Source of the DNA: Coriobacteriia bacterium
GTDB taxonomy: Bacteria; Actinomycetota; Coriobacteriia; Coriobacteriales; Atopobiaceae
NCBI GenBank assembly: GCA_003150175.1
Contig: QAKZ01000013.1
Span: 1-14,790 of the forward strand
Length of the DNA stretch: 14,790 nucleotides
Reading direction: 5' to 3'
Shown here: positions 7,030 through 13,491 of the stretch, piece by piece
Layout: every line of letters starts with the position of its first letter
Numbering within the stretch: position 1 is the stretch's first letter
The notes under the pieces: generated by a model
Seen by the model: only the letters and a program-made list of their open reading frames with translations
Databases searched by the model: none
What the model was told of the DNA's origin: nothing
Translations under genes and position numbers: made by a program

Positions 7030-7196
7030 GGCAGGATTTGGCGCTGTGGCACAGAGCGCGGCAAACAACGCCGCTGTGGCACGAAAAACGGCGCGATCGC
7101 GGCAAATACGGGCGCTGTGGCACGATTCCTGTGCCACAGCGCCCGTTTTGTTCACGAGATGTCATGGCCCCGGCGCCGCAGCGCCCATCTTGTTCA
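7029..7196. repeat. Array B: five 24-bp units, three forward then two inverted
   Basis: Forward units (CGGCAAA...GCTGTGGCAC pattern) at 7029-7052, 7059-7082 and 7100-7123; inverted units (GTGCCACAGC...TTGTTCA pattern) at 7131-7154 and 7173-7196. Start-to-start steps are 30, 41, 31 (the turn) and 42. The array occupies the spacer between the LCP gene and glycerate kinase, which converge. Its central pair makes a perfect 16-bp hairpin with a T run, so at least part of this array is probably a bidirectional terminator. Confidence 0.85.
7108..7152 (+). terminator. Probable bidirectional intrinsic terminator in the centre of array B
   Basis: Arms ACGGGCGCTGTGGCAC (7108-7123) and GTGCCACAGCGCCCGT (7131-7146) pair perfectly over 16 bp with a 7-nt loop, followed rightward by TTTTGTT. 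Read leftward the stem is followed by ATTTG. It lies between convergent genes (LCP and glycerate kinase), as expected for a two-way terminator. Confidence 0.8.
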
Positions 7197-7221
7197 CACG
7201 ATCCTCGCTACCAGGCTGACG

Positions 7222-8355
7222 TCACAGGAGGAAGGCGCGCATGGCGGCCTCGCCGGCGATGGGAAGAAGCTCCGCCGCGCCCGACATGCACTCCTCGAGC
7301 GTGCAGGGGCCGATGGGCGACGGGATCACCAGGTCGACGCCCGCGTCGTAGACGCCGCCCAGGTCGGCGGCGCGGCTGCCCACGACGGCGACGACGGGCA
7401 GGCCGCGCTTCTTTGCACGGTGCGCGACGCCGACGGGCGCCTTGCCGAAGGCGGACTGGGCGTCCATGCGCCCCTCCCCCGTGATCACGAGGTCTGCTCC
7501 CGCGAGCGCCTCGTCGATGCGGATGGCGTCGAGCACACGCTCGATGCCCGGCTCGACCCGCGCGCCACAGAAGGAAAGAAGCCCGAAACCAAGGCCGCCC
7601 GCGGCTCCCGCGCCGGCCTCCTCAGAGAAATCGCGGCTCACAGCGCGGGCAACGGCACGCGCATAGCCCGCCATCCACGCATCGAGCTCGGCCAACCGCT
7701 CGCGCGGAAGGCCCTTTTGGGGCCCGTACACATAGACGGCGCCCTCGCGCCCGCAAAGCGGATTCGTCACGTCGCTGAGCGCGACGACCTCGATGCCCCG
7801 CAGCTCGGGAGCCATGTTCGAGACATCGACCGTCGCGACGTCGCGCAAGCCCGCGAGCCCTTCGGGGACCTCGGAGCCCTCGGCGTCGAGCAGGCGCGCG
7901 CCGAGTGCACGGGCCATGCCGGAGCCTCCGTCGCTCGTCGCCGACCCTCCGAGTCCCACGAGCACGCGGCGGGCCCCGCGCCGCGCGGCGTCGAGGATGA
8001 GCTCCCCCACCCCGCGCGTGGTTGCCGCGAGGGCGTCGTCTGAGGTGCGGCCGGTGAGCCCGATGCCCGCCGCCTCGGCCATCTCGACCACCGCCGTCCC
8101 GTCGTCGAGAAGCCCATAGCGCGCCTGGACCGGGCGCCCGAGCGGCCCCGTGACCTCGAGCACCGTCGGCTCAGCGCCGCGAGCACGCAGGATGGCGTCG
8201 AGGGTGCCTTCTCCCCCGTCGGCGACGGCGAGCTTGGCCACGCGCGCGGTGGGCGCGGCGCGGCGGACACCCTGCTCGATGAGGTCGGCCACCTCGAGGC
8301 TCGAGGCACATCCTTTGAACGAGTCGGACGCTATGAGGACGGACGGTTCGGGCAT
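7222..8355 (-). CDS. glxK: Glycerate kinase (GlxK/GarK family)
   Basis: A 377-residue protein of the usual length for the glycerate kinase type 1 family, which phosphorylates D-glycerate with ATP to 2-phosphoglycerate (some relatives make 3-phosphoglycerate). Motifs visible are IASDSFKG (8-15), VADGGEGTL (44-52), LVGLGGSATSDGGSGM (132-147), ALSDVTNPLCG (192-202), YGPQKG (210-215), GAAGGLGFGL (250-259) and ITGEGRMDAQSAFGKAP (291-307). The start is ATG after GAAGGGAGCCGCC; an in-frame upstream extension reaches into array C and is not credible. It is flanked by arrays on both sides and appears monocistronic. Its product could meet the phosphoglycerate dehydrogenase pathway nearby, but the genes are not co-transcribed. 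The glxK symbol is by family; garK would be equally fair. Confidence 0.93.
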   Translation of the reverse strand: MPEPSVLIASDSFKGCASSLEVADLIEQGVRRAAPTARVAKLAVADGGEGTLDAILRARGAEPTVLEVTGPLGRPVQARYGLLDDGTAVVEMAEAAGIGLTGRTSDDALAATTRGVGELILDAARRGARRVLVGLGGSATSDGGSGMARALGARLLDAEGSEVPEGLAGLRDVATVDVSNMAPELRGIEVVALSDVTNPLCGREGAVYVYGPQKGLPRERLAELDAWMAGYARAVARAVSRDFSEEAGAGAAGGLGFGLLSFCGARVEPGIERVLDAIRIDEALAGADLVITGEGRMDAQSAFGKAPVGVAHRAKKRGLPVVAVVGSRAADLGGVYDAGVDLVIPSPIGPCTLEECMSGAAELLPIAGEAAMRAFLL

Positions 8356-8421
8356 GGCGGCTCCCTTCGGTGCATCTTCTTTCCATCCGATACGATAGCG
8401 CGTCGCGGGCTGGCCGGCTGC

Positions 8422-8776
8422 GCGCAGAATCCTCGGCACCCAGCTGGCAAACGCTACTCGATGCTCCTCTTTGCGCAGAACCCCTGGCTTCCAACCGCGA
8501 GCGGGCCCATGTCGCGCAGAAACCCCGACTCCCAGCTGCATGCGGGCGCGTGCCGCGCAGAATCACCGGCGCCCAGCCACGTGTCGCGCAGGATTCCCGA
8601 CCTCCAGCCCGGCTGGCGCTGCTCGACGCCCCTCTTTGCACAGAAACCCGCGCCGCCAGCCGCCTTGCGAGGCTGGAAACGCGGGTTTCTGCGCGGCGAG
8701 GCCGCAGCGGGAGCTGGAAGTCGGGGTTTCTGCGCGGCGAGGCCGCAGCGGGAGCTGGAGACGCGGGTTTCTGCGC
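8422..8776. repeat. Array C: nine 23-bp units, six forward then three inverted
   Basis: Forward units (GCGCAGAA...CCCAGC pattern) start at 8422, 8473, 8514, 8555, 8586 and 8638; inverted units (GCTGGA...GGTTTCTGCGC pattern) start at 8672, 8713 and 8754; each is 23 bp. Start steps are 51, 41, 41, 31, 52, 34 (the turn), 41 and 41. The two 18-bp spacers between inverted units (8695-8712 and 8736-8753) are identical. The longer spacers at 8445-8472 and 8609-8637 also resemble each other, ending CGATGCTCCTCTTT and CGACGCCCCTCTTT. Inverted partners share core variants: units at 8514 and 8713 match at 22 of 23 positions. The last unit ends 1 bp before the stop codon of the ABC ATPase. Consensus is clearly related to array A. 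Confidence 0.92.
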
Positions 8777-8777
8777 G

Positions 8778-9572
8778 CTATCCCAGCAGCATACGGTCGT
8801 TCGTGAACTCCTCGCCGCTGGCCTCCTCGAACTTGCGCAGCAGGTCGGGAACGGTGAGGGACTTCTTCTCGTCCCCCTCGACGTCGTAGATGATGTGCCC
8901 GTCGCTCATCATGATCAGGCGGTTGCCCAGGCGGATGGCGTCGCTCATGTTGTGCGTGACCATGAGCGCGGTGAGGTTACGCTCGGCGATGATCTCCTCG
9001 GTGAGGGTGAGGACCTTCGCCGCGGTCTTGGGGTCGAGCGCCGCCGTGTGCTCGTCGAGCAGCAGCAGCTTCGGGTCGGTGAGCGTGGCCATGAGCAGCG
9101 TGAGGGCCTGGCGCTGTCCGCCGGAAAGAAGCCCGACCTTCGCGTCGAGCCGATCCTCGAGGCCGAGGCCGAGGCGCGCCAGGAGCTCGGGGTACTCTTT
9201 CTTCTCTTCCCGCGTCACGCCCCACGCGAGGCCGCGGCGTTTGCCGCGCCGGCGCGCGAGGGCGAGGTTCTCGACGATCTGCATGTCGGCCGCGGTGCCG
9301 CGCATCGGGTCCTGGAAGACGCGCCCGAGGTACTTGGCGCGCTGCGATTCCGTCATGCGCGAGATGTCCACGCCGTCGAGCTCGATCACGCCGGAGTCGA
9401 GCGGGTAGACGCCCGCGATCATGTTGAGCAGCGTGGACTTGCCCGCGCCGTTGCCGCCGATCACGGTCACGAAGTCGCCGTCGTTCAGGGTGAGGTCGAC
9501 GCCCGTGAGCGCGCGTTTCTCGGTGACGGTGCCGGGATTGAAGGTCTTCTTCACGTGGGAAAGCTTGAGCAT
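8778..9572 (-). CDS. ABC transporter ATP-binding protein (TrpXYZ-like system)
   Basis: A 264-residue cytoplasmic ATPase that powers the importer encoded with it. All nucleotide-binding motifs are present: Walker A GGNGAGKST (39-47), Q-loop Gln87 in VFQDPM, signature LSGGQRQ (149-155), Walker B LLLLDEH (169-175) and switch His207 in MVTHNM. The DEHTAALDPKT after Walker B and the RVFQDPMRGTAADM stretch are typical of ATPases paired with PF04392-type binding proteins. The ATG at 9572 follows the permease stop with one base between, indicating translational coupling. Its own stop lies immediately beside array C, which may provide the transcript end. Substrate is inferred only from the family (tryptophan or tyrosine in studied relatives). 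Confidence 0.92.
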   Translation of the reverse strand: MLKLSHVKKTFNPGTVTEKRALTGVDLTLNDGDFVTVIGGNGAGKSTLLNMIAGVYPLDSGVIELDGVDISRMTESQRAKYLGRVFQDPMRGTAADMQIVENLALARRRGKRRGLAWGVTREEKKEYPELLARLGLGLEDRLDAKVGLLSGGQRQALTLLMATLTDPKLLLLDEHTAALDPKTAAKVLTLTEEIIAERNLTALMVTHNMSDAIRLGNRLIMMSDGHIIYDVEGDEKKSLTVPDLLRKFEEASGEEFTNDRMLLG

Positions 9573-9573
9573 G

Positions 9574-10488
9574 CTACTCGTCCCCCCTCTTGTACGAGGC
9601 CCGAAGGCGCTGCTTCTCGAGCACGACGGGCACGCACAGGGCGAGCGCGACGATGATTGCGGAGAGCAGCTTCATGTCGTTGGCGTCCATACCCATCTGC
9701 AGCACGATGGCGCGGATGAGGAAGTAGACGATGGAGCCGACGACCGCCGCGACCAGGCGCGCGCCGAACTTGGTGAGGCCGCCGGGCAGAAGGCGTCCGA
9801 GGACCTCGCCGATGACGATCGCGGCCAGGCCGATGACGATGGCGCCCGTGCCCATGCCGATGTCGGCGTACTTCTGGCTCTGGCAGATGAGGCCGCCGGA
9901 AAGGCCGATGAGCGCGTTGGAGAGGATGAGGGCGAGCATCTTGGTCGCGTTCGTGTTCTGGCCGAGGGCGCGGATCATGGCCTCGTTGTTGCCGGTGGCG
10001 CGCAGCGCGCTGCCGATCTCGGTGCCGAAGAACCAGTACAGCAGCCAGATCACGGCCGCGACGAGGATGGCGCCCACGATCATGGCAACGGTGCTCTGGG
10101 GGATGCCCGTGAAGTCGGACACCTTCGAGAAGATCGTGTCGGCCGTGAGCAGCGGGGTGTTCGACTTGCCCATGATGCGCAGGTTGATCGACCACAGGCT
10201 GATCTGCGTGAGGATTCCCGCGAGGATGGCGGGGATCTCGAACACGGTGGTGAGGACGCCCGTCACGGCGCCCGCGACGCCGCCGGCGAGCATGCCGGCG
10301 AGGGTCGCCACGACCGGGTCCACGCCGAAGTTGACCACGAGGACCGCCACGACGGCGCCGCCGAGGGCGAAGCTGCCGTCGCAGGTCATGTCGGGGATGT
10401 CGAGCAGGCGGAAAGTGATGAAGACGCCGAGTACCATGAGACCCCACAGGATACCCTGCGAGACGGCGCCTTGTAGTGCTGTGAGCAT
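9574..10488 (-). CDS. ABC transporter permease (TrpXYZ-like system)
   Basis: A 304-residue integral membrane protein of the branched-chain-type ABC permease family (BPD_transp_2). It has about eight or nine hydrophobic segments, a conserved early motif FRLLDIPDMTCDGSFALGGA, and an ILAGILTQISLWSINLRIMG loop. The later segment GTEIGSALRATGNNEAMIRALGQN is the cytoplasmic coupling region expected to contact the ATPase. The ATG at 10488 is preceded by GAAGGAGCGCAC, a strong ribosome-binding site; a longer upstream frame lacks one. It is the second gene of the operon, 86 bp after the binding protein and overlapping nothing, with the ATPase following after one base. Confidence 0.92.
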   Translation of the reverse strand: MLTALQGAVSQGILWGLMVLGVFITFRLLDIPDMTCDGSFALGGAVVAVLVVNFGVDPVVATLAGMLAGGVAGAVTGVLTTVFEIPAILAGILTQISLWSINLRIMGKSNTPLLTADTIFSKVSDFTGIPQSTVAMIVGAILVAAVIWLLYWFFGTEIGSALRATGNNEAMIRALGQNTNATKMLALILSNALIGLSGGLICQSQKYADIGMGTGAIVIGLAAIVIGEVLGRLLPGGLTKFGARLVAAVVGSIVYFLIRAIVLQMGMDANDMKLLSAIIVALALCVPVVLEKQRLRASYKRGDE

Positions 10489-10520
10489 GTGCGCTCCTTC
10501 TTGCTGTCGGTGCTTACGGC

Positions 10521-10552
10521 GGTGGCGAGAAGGGCGGTTCCTTCTCGCCACC
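10521..10552 (-). other. Intercistronic stem-loop between binding protein and permease
   Basis: Perfect 13-bp arms GGTGGCGAGAAGG (10521-10533) and CCTTCTCGCCACC (10540-10552) with a 6-nt loop and no U tract. It begins 23 bp past the stop codon of the binding-protein gene within the operon. Such hairpins commonly protect the upstream mRNA from 3' exonucleases or cause partial termination, giving more binding protein than permease. That role is inferred. Confidence 0.8.
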
Positions 10553-10574
10553 GGGAGGTGCTACTTGGGCGGGC

Positions 10575-11549
10575 CTACTTCGCGTCGAGCGCCGAGAGGT
10601 CGACGCCGATAGCCTGCGCCATCTCGTCGTTCTTCGCGACGACGAGGTCGGCGGTGTCGAGGTGCTCGATGGCCATGTCGGCGGGCTTGGACTCGCCCTT
10701 AAGGATCTTCACGGCCATCTCGCCGGCGCGCTTGCCGAGGTCGGCGTAGTTGATGGAGAGCGTGAAGAGGCCGCCGGCCTTGCACATGCCCTCCTCGCCG
10801 GTGACGAAGGGGATCTTGTTCTCCTTGCAGATCTGGCCGACCTGCGCGGCGCCCGCGGCGATGGTGTTGTCGGTGGGCGCGTAGAGGGCGTCGACCTTGC
10901 CGACGGCGGACTCGACGACGGACTGGATCTCGTTGGAGCTGGAGACCGCGTACTCGTCGTAGGCGATGCCGAGGGCGTCGAGCTCCTCCTTTGCCGCGGC
11001 GATCTGGATGTCGGAGTTGGACTCGGCGGAGCAGAACAGCAGGCCGACCTTCTTTACGTTGGGGAGGACCTTCTGCATCATCTGGAGCTGCTCGGCGACC
11101 GGGGTGAGGTCGGAGGCGCCGGTGACGTTGGTGCCCGGTTTATCGTTGTCCTTGACGAGGCCGGAGGCGGCATAGTCGGTGATGGCGCAGCCCACGATGG
11201 GGATGTCGGCCGTCGCGGCGGCCGCTGCCTGGGCCGCGGGGGTGGCGATGGCGTAGATCAGGTCGACGCCGTCGCCCACGAACTTGGAGGCGATGGTCTG
11301 GCAGGCGGACTGGTCGTTCTGGGCGTTCTGCTGGTCGATGGAGACGTTCAGGCCGGAGGCGTTGACGGCGTCGCAGAACCCCTGGTTGGCGGCATCGAGC
11401 GCGGAGTGCTCGGTGAGCTGGACGACGCCGATCTTGTAGGCCTTGTCGCCCGAGGCGGACGAGCCGGAGCCCGAGCCGCAGCCGGCGAGGGCGGCGATGG
11501 ACGTCGCGAGGCCGGCGCCCGCGACGAAGTTCCTTCTGGTGATGTTCAT
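10575..11549 (-). CDS. ABC transporter substrate-binding lipoprotein (PF04392 type, TrpX-like)
   Basis: A 324-residue extracytoplasmic binding protein. The signal peptide has RRNFVAGAG at 5-13, a Tat-like twin arginine, and the lipobox LAGC (21-24) with lipidated Cys24, followed by a Gly/Ser-rich linker. The mature domain opens with KIGVVQLTEHSALDAANQGF and contains the alternating Rossmann-like segments DLIYAIATPAAQAA, KKVGLLFCSAESNS and DALYAPTDNTIA, typical of the ABC_sub_bind (PF04392) family that includes TrpX. Studied relatives bind aromatic amino acids; the ligand here is not demonstrated. ATG at 11549 follows GGGGGAGTAAGCC. First gene of the three-gene importer; the hairpin after it suggests higher expression than its partners. 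Confidence 0.92.
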   Translation of the reverse strand: MNITRRNFVAGAGLATSIAALAGCGSGSGSSASGDKAYKIGVVQLTEHSALDAANQGFCDAVNASGLNVSIDQQNAQNDQSACQTIASKFVGDGVDLIYAIATPAAQAAAAATADIPIVGCAITDYAASGLVKDNDKPGTNVTGASDLTPVAEQLQMMQKVLPNVKKVGLLFCSAESNSDIQIAAAKEELDALGIAYDEYAVSSSNEIQSVVESAVGKVDALYAPTDNTIAAGAAQVGQICKENKIPFVTGEEGMCKAGGLFTLSINYADLGKRAGEMAVKILKGESKPADMAIEHLDTADLVVAKNDEMAQAIGVDLSALDAK

Positions 11550-11644
11550 GGCTTACTCCCCCAGTAGCGGTTTTGAAGATGAGGCCAGTCTACGGCCGGG
11601 CGGCGGCGCAGGGAGAAATTGCCCCACATAAGTAACACTGAGGA

Positions 11645-11694
11645 GCAAGAAGGGCGCCGCGCCCTGCGCTTCCCTGCGCCGGCACCCTTCTTGC
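11645..11694. repeat. GCAAGAAGGG hairpin between yitT-like gene and ABC operon
   Basis: GCAAGAAGGGCGCC (11645-11658) and GGCACCCTTCTTGC (11681-11694) pair at 13 of 14 positions. It starts 11 bp beyond the stop codon of the YitT-family gene on the leftward strand, a position suited to a terminator, although no proper U tract follows on either strand. The same GCAAGAAGGGC word recurs in other spacers of this window. The rest of the 156-bp spacer holds no convincing promoter. Confidence 0.7.
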
Positions 11695-11705
11695 CGCGCC
11701 TCGCG

Positions 11706-12926
11706 TCAGTTGATCCCGCGGAAGCCGCGGCCGATGATCTCGGAGCTGCTCGTGATGGTGATGAACGCGCCCGGGTCGACGCTGCGCACAAAGAGCCTGA
11801 GCTCCATCGCCTCGCGTCTGGTGAGGACCGAGTTCAGGATGATCACGCGCTTGCCCGTGTAGGCTCCCCAGCCTGTCATCACCGTCGCGGTGCGGCCGAG
11901 CGTGCGCACGATGAACTCCTCGACGTCGTGCGGGTACTTGCAGATGACCTGACAGACCTTTCGCTGACGGATGGACTCGATGGCGGAGTCGACGACGAAG
12001 GTCTTTGCCACGAGGCCGAGGATGCACCACAGGCCGACGCGCGGGCCGTAGATGACGGCGGCGGAGCACACGATGGCGATGTCGACCACAAAGAGCGCCT
12101 TGCCGATCTCGACGTCGGTGCGCTTGCGCAGGATCATGGCCAAGATGTCCGTGCCACCCGTCGAGGCTCCGATGTCGAAGACGAGCGCGCTGCCCACGGC
12201 GGGCAGCAGCACGGCGAAGCAGACATCGAGCGTGAGGTCGCCCGTGATCGATTGTGTCACGGGGATGATCCACTCGAAGAGCGAGACGTATGCCGACAGC
12301 GCAATCGAGGCGAACGAGCTCCAGATCATGGCCTTGCGATCGAGGAAGACGAAGCCAAGGATGACGAGGGCTACGTTGAGGATCCACATGAAGGTGGAGA
12401 CCGGCAGCTGTGGGAAGAGCGCGCCCAGCACGATGGCCACGCCCGTCGTGCCGCCGAACGCGAGGTGGTTCGGGGTCTTGAAGAGCACCATAGCGACGGC
12501 GGTGAGGATGAGGCCGAGGTTCAGCATGAGGAAGAAGCTCAGCTTGCCATAGCCCTCGGTGCGGCGCTCCGACACCTCGTCGGCGATCCGGCCCTCCTCA
12601 TCGGTCTGGTCCTCGCAGATCGGCGCGAGCGGGTCGCCCTCGTACGCGGTCCTGCCCTGGTCGAGCTCCAGCTCACGCTCGAGCTCGGGCTCCTGCGCCA
12701 GTGCTTGCGCCGCCCGGGTCGCCTTGGCCCGGGCCGTACGCGCTTGGGCCTGCGCTGCCTGCGATTGAGCCGTACGCGTCTGGGTCTGCGCTGCCGGTGC
12801 CTGGGCAGTACGCGCCTGGGCCTCCGCCGCCCGCGCTTGGTTCTCCGCCGTCCGCGCCTGGGCCGTACATGCCTGAGTCTCCGCCGCCTGTGCCCGCTCC
12901 CGGCTCAAGCCCTTCTCGCTGCTCAA
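11706..12926 (-). CDS. YitT-family (DUF161/DUF2179) membrane protein with long repetitive N-terminus
   Basis: A 406-residue protein if translation starts at the TTG at 12926, which has GGAGGAG eight bases upstream; a GTG at 13037 would add 37 residues but has no ribosome-binding site. Residues 13-76 are an Ala/Gln/Thr/Arg repeat with a 12-residue rhythm (TAQ-x-x-AA-x-x-Q-x-R), then an acidic stretch to about 120. The core (about 127-315) is the YitT domain, with hydrophobic segments and FGGTTGVAIVLGALFP and FDIGASTGGTDILAMILRK. The C-terminus (about 323-403) is the cytoplasmic DUF2179 domain, with CKYPHDVEEFIVRTLGRTATVMTGWGAYTG. Function of the family is unknown. The extended N-terminus is unusual: ordinary YitT proteins are about 280-290 residues. 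Confidence 0.85.
   Translation of the reverse strand: MSSEKGLSRERAQAAETQACTAQARTAENQARAAEAQARTAQAPAAQTQTRTAQSQAAQAQARTARAKATRAAQALAQEPELERELELDQGRTAYEGDPLAPICEDQTDEEGRIADEVSERRTEGYGKLSFFLMLNLGLILTAVAMVLFKTPNHLAFGGTTGVAIVLGALFPQLPVSTFMWILNVALVILGFVFLDRKAMIWSSFASIALSAYVSLFEWIIPVTQSITGDLTLDVCFAVLLPAVGSALVFDIGASTGGTDILAMILRKRTDVEIGKALFVVDIAIVCSAAVIYGPRVGLWCILGLVAKTFVVDSAIESIRQRKVCQVICKYPHDVEEFIVRTLGRTATVMTGWGAYTGKRVIILNSVLTRREAMELRLFVRSVDPGAFITITSSSEIIGRGFRGIN
12699..12890 (-). repeat. Coding minisatellite in the YitT-family gene (36-bp period)
   Basis: Within the N-terminal coding part, GCCGTACGCG-like words recur at 36-bp spacing (12 codons) for two clear periods, with looser copies beyond. 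The translated units are TAQSQAAQAQAR and TAQAPAAQTQTR with degenerate neighbours. Copy number could vary between strains. Confidence 0.75.
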
Positions 12927-13116
12927 ATCCCGCTCCTCCGTTCCCGTTGCCGATGCGCCGCGGTGAAGTCTGACATGTGTAGCCGAGTATTTCAACCGTG
13001 TTTCGGAGGGTTGGGGAAAACGATGCGGGGAAGGCACGCGGGGCGCTTGGCCCGCATCTTAAATCTGCTGATAACGCCGACACGGACTGGCACGGGTACG
13101 CCAGGGCGAATCTTAT

Positions 13117-13334
13117 GCGCAAAACTCGCTTAGGGCTACGCTGAAGCAGATTCGATGCACAAAACTCGATTCGGGCCACATGATTTTGGGGATGAAACGA
13201 GCTTCAGAATTCGATACCTGCGGTTTTGTCGGGGCGAATGACGAAAACAGCCCAAGAGGGCTCAAAAGTACGTGGCCCTAATCGAGTTTTGCGCTTGAGC
13301 AAATCCCCGACGTGGCCCTAAGCGAGTTTTGCGC
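13117..13334. repeat. Array D: four 23-bp units, two forward then two inverted, 40-bp period
   Basis: Forward units (GCGCAAAACTCG...GGGC-x-AC pattern) at 13117-13139 and 13157-13179; inverted units (GTGGCCCTAA...GAGTTTTGCGC pattern) at 13272-13294 and 13312-13334. Both pairs are spaced 40 bp. Pairing is nested: the outer units (13117 and 13312) share the CGCTTA core and match at 22 of 23 positions; the inner units share CGATT and match at 21 of 23. The 92-bp centre contains a small AGCCC/GGGCT stem. The array lies in the 565-bp spacer between gatB and the yitT-like gene; the rest of that spacer (12927-13116 and 13335-13415) shows nothing I can name. Confidence 0.9.
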
Positions 13335-13415
13335 ACCGGCCATGCTATTGTCATCCTCGGCAACGCCCAAACTGCCGCCAAATCGGACGGAATCTGTTCG
13401 AGGCACCCCGATTAC

Positions 13416-13462
13416 AAAAATCCGGCGGCGGAGTCAGCGTGGAGAGCCGATTCCGCCGCCGG
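13416..13462 (-). terminator. Rho-independent terminator of gatB
   Basis: Read leftward, CCGGCGGCGGA (13452-13462 complement) pairs perfectly over 11 bp with TCCGCCGCCGG (13422-13432 complement) across a 19-nt loop and is followed by ATTTTTGT. It begins 29 bp past the gatB stop. Confidence 0.88.
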
Positions 13463-13491
13463 GAACTCGGGGAATGCGAGAATTCACCGCG

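Noticed and set aside
8356..8541. N-terminal extension of glycerate kinase to an upstream ATG
   Set aside because: The extra residues come from array C repeats; the ATG at 8355 has a proper ribosome-binding site and matches the family's N-terminus.
8370..9656. Rightward open frame running through array C into the ATPase gene
   Set aside because: Its sequence is repeat translation followed by antisense of a well-supported ABC ATPase.
11550..11705. T-box or tryptophan attenuator leader before the TrpXYZ-like operon
   Set aside because: I found no T-box consensus, specifier stem or Trp-rich leader peptide; only the GCAAGAAGGG hairpin is clear.
11619..13133. Long rightward open frame of about 500 codons opposite the YitT-family gene
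   Set aside because: It is a GC-rich antisense frame, lacks family motifs or a ribosome-binding site, and the opposite strand encodes a clear membrane protein. Similar long antisense frames opposite serA, the LCP gene and the ABC genes were rejected for the same reason.
13335..13415. tRNA-like remnant suggested by a GTTCGAGG word
   Set aside because: No acceptor or anticodon stems can be formed around it; a single short word is not enough.
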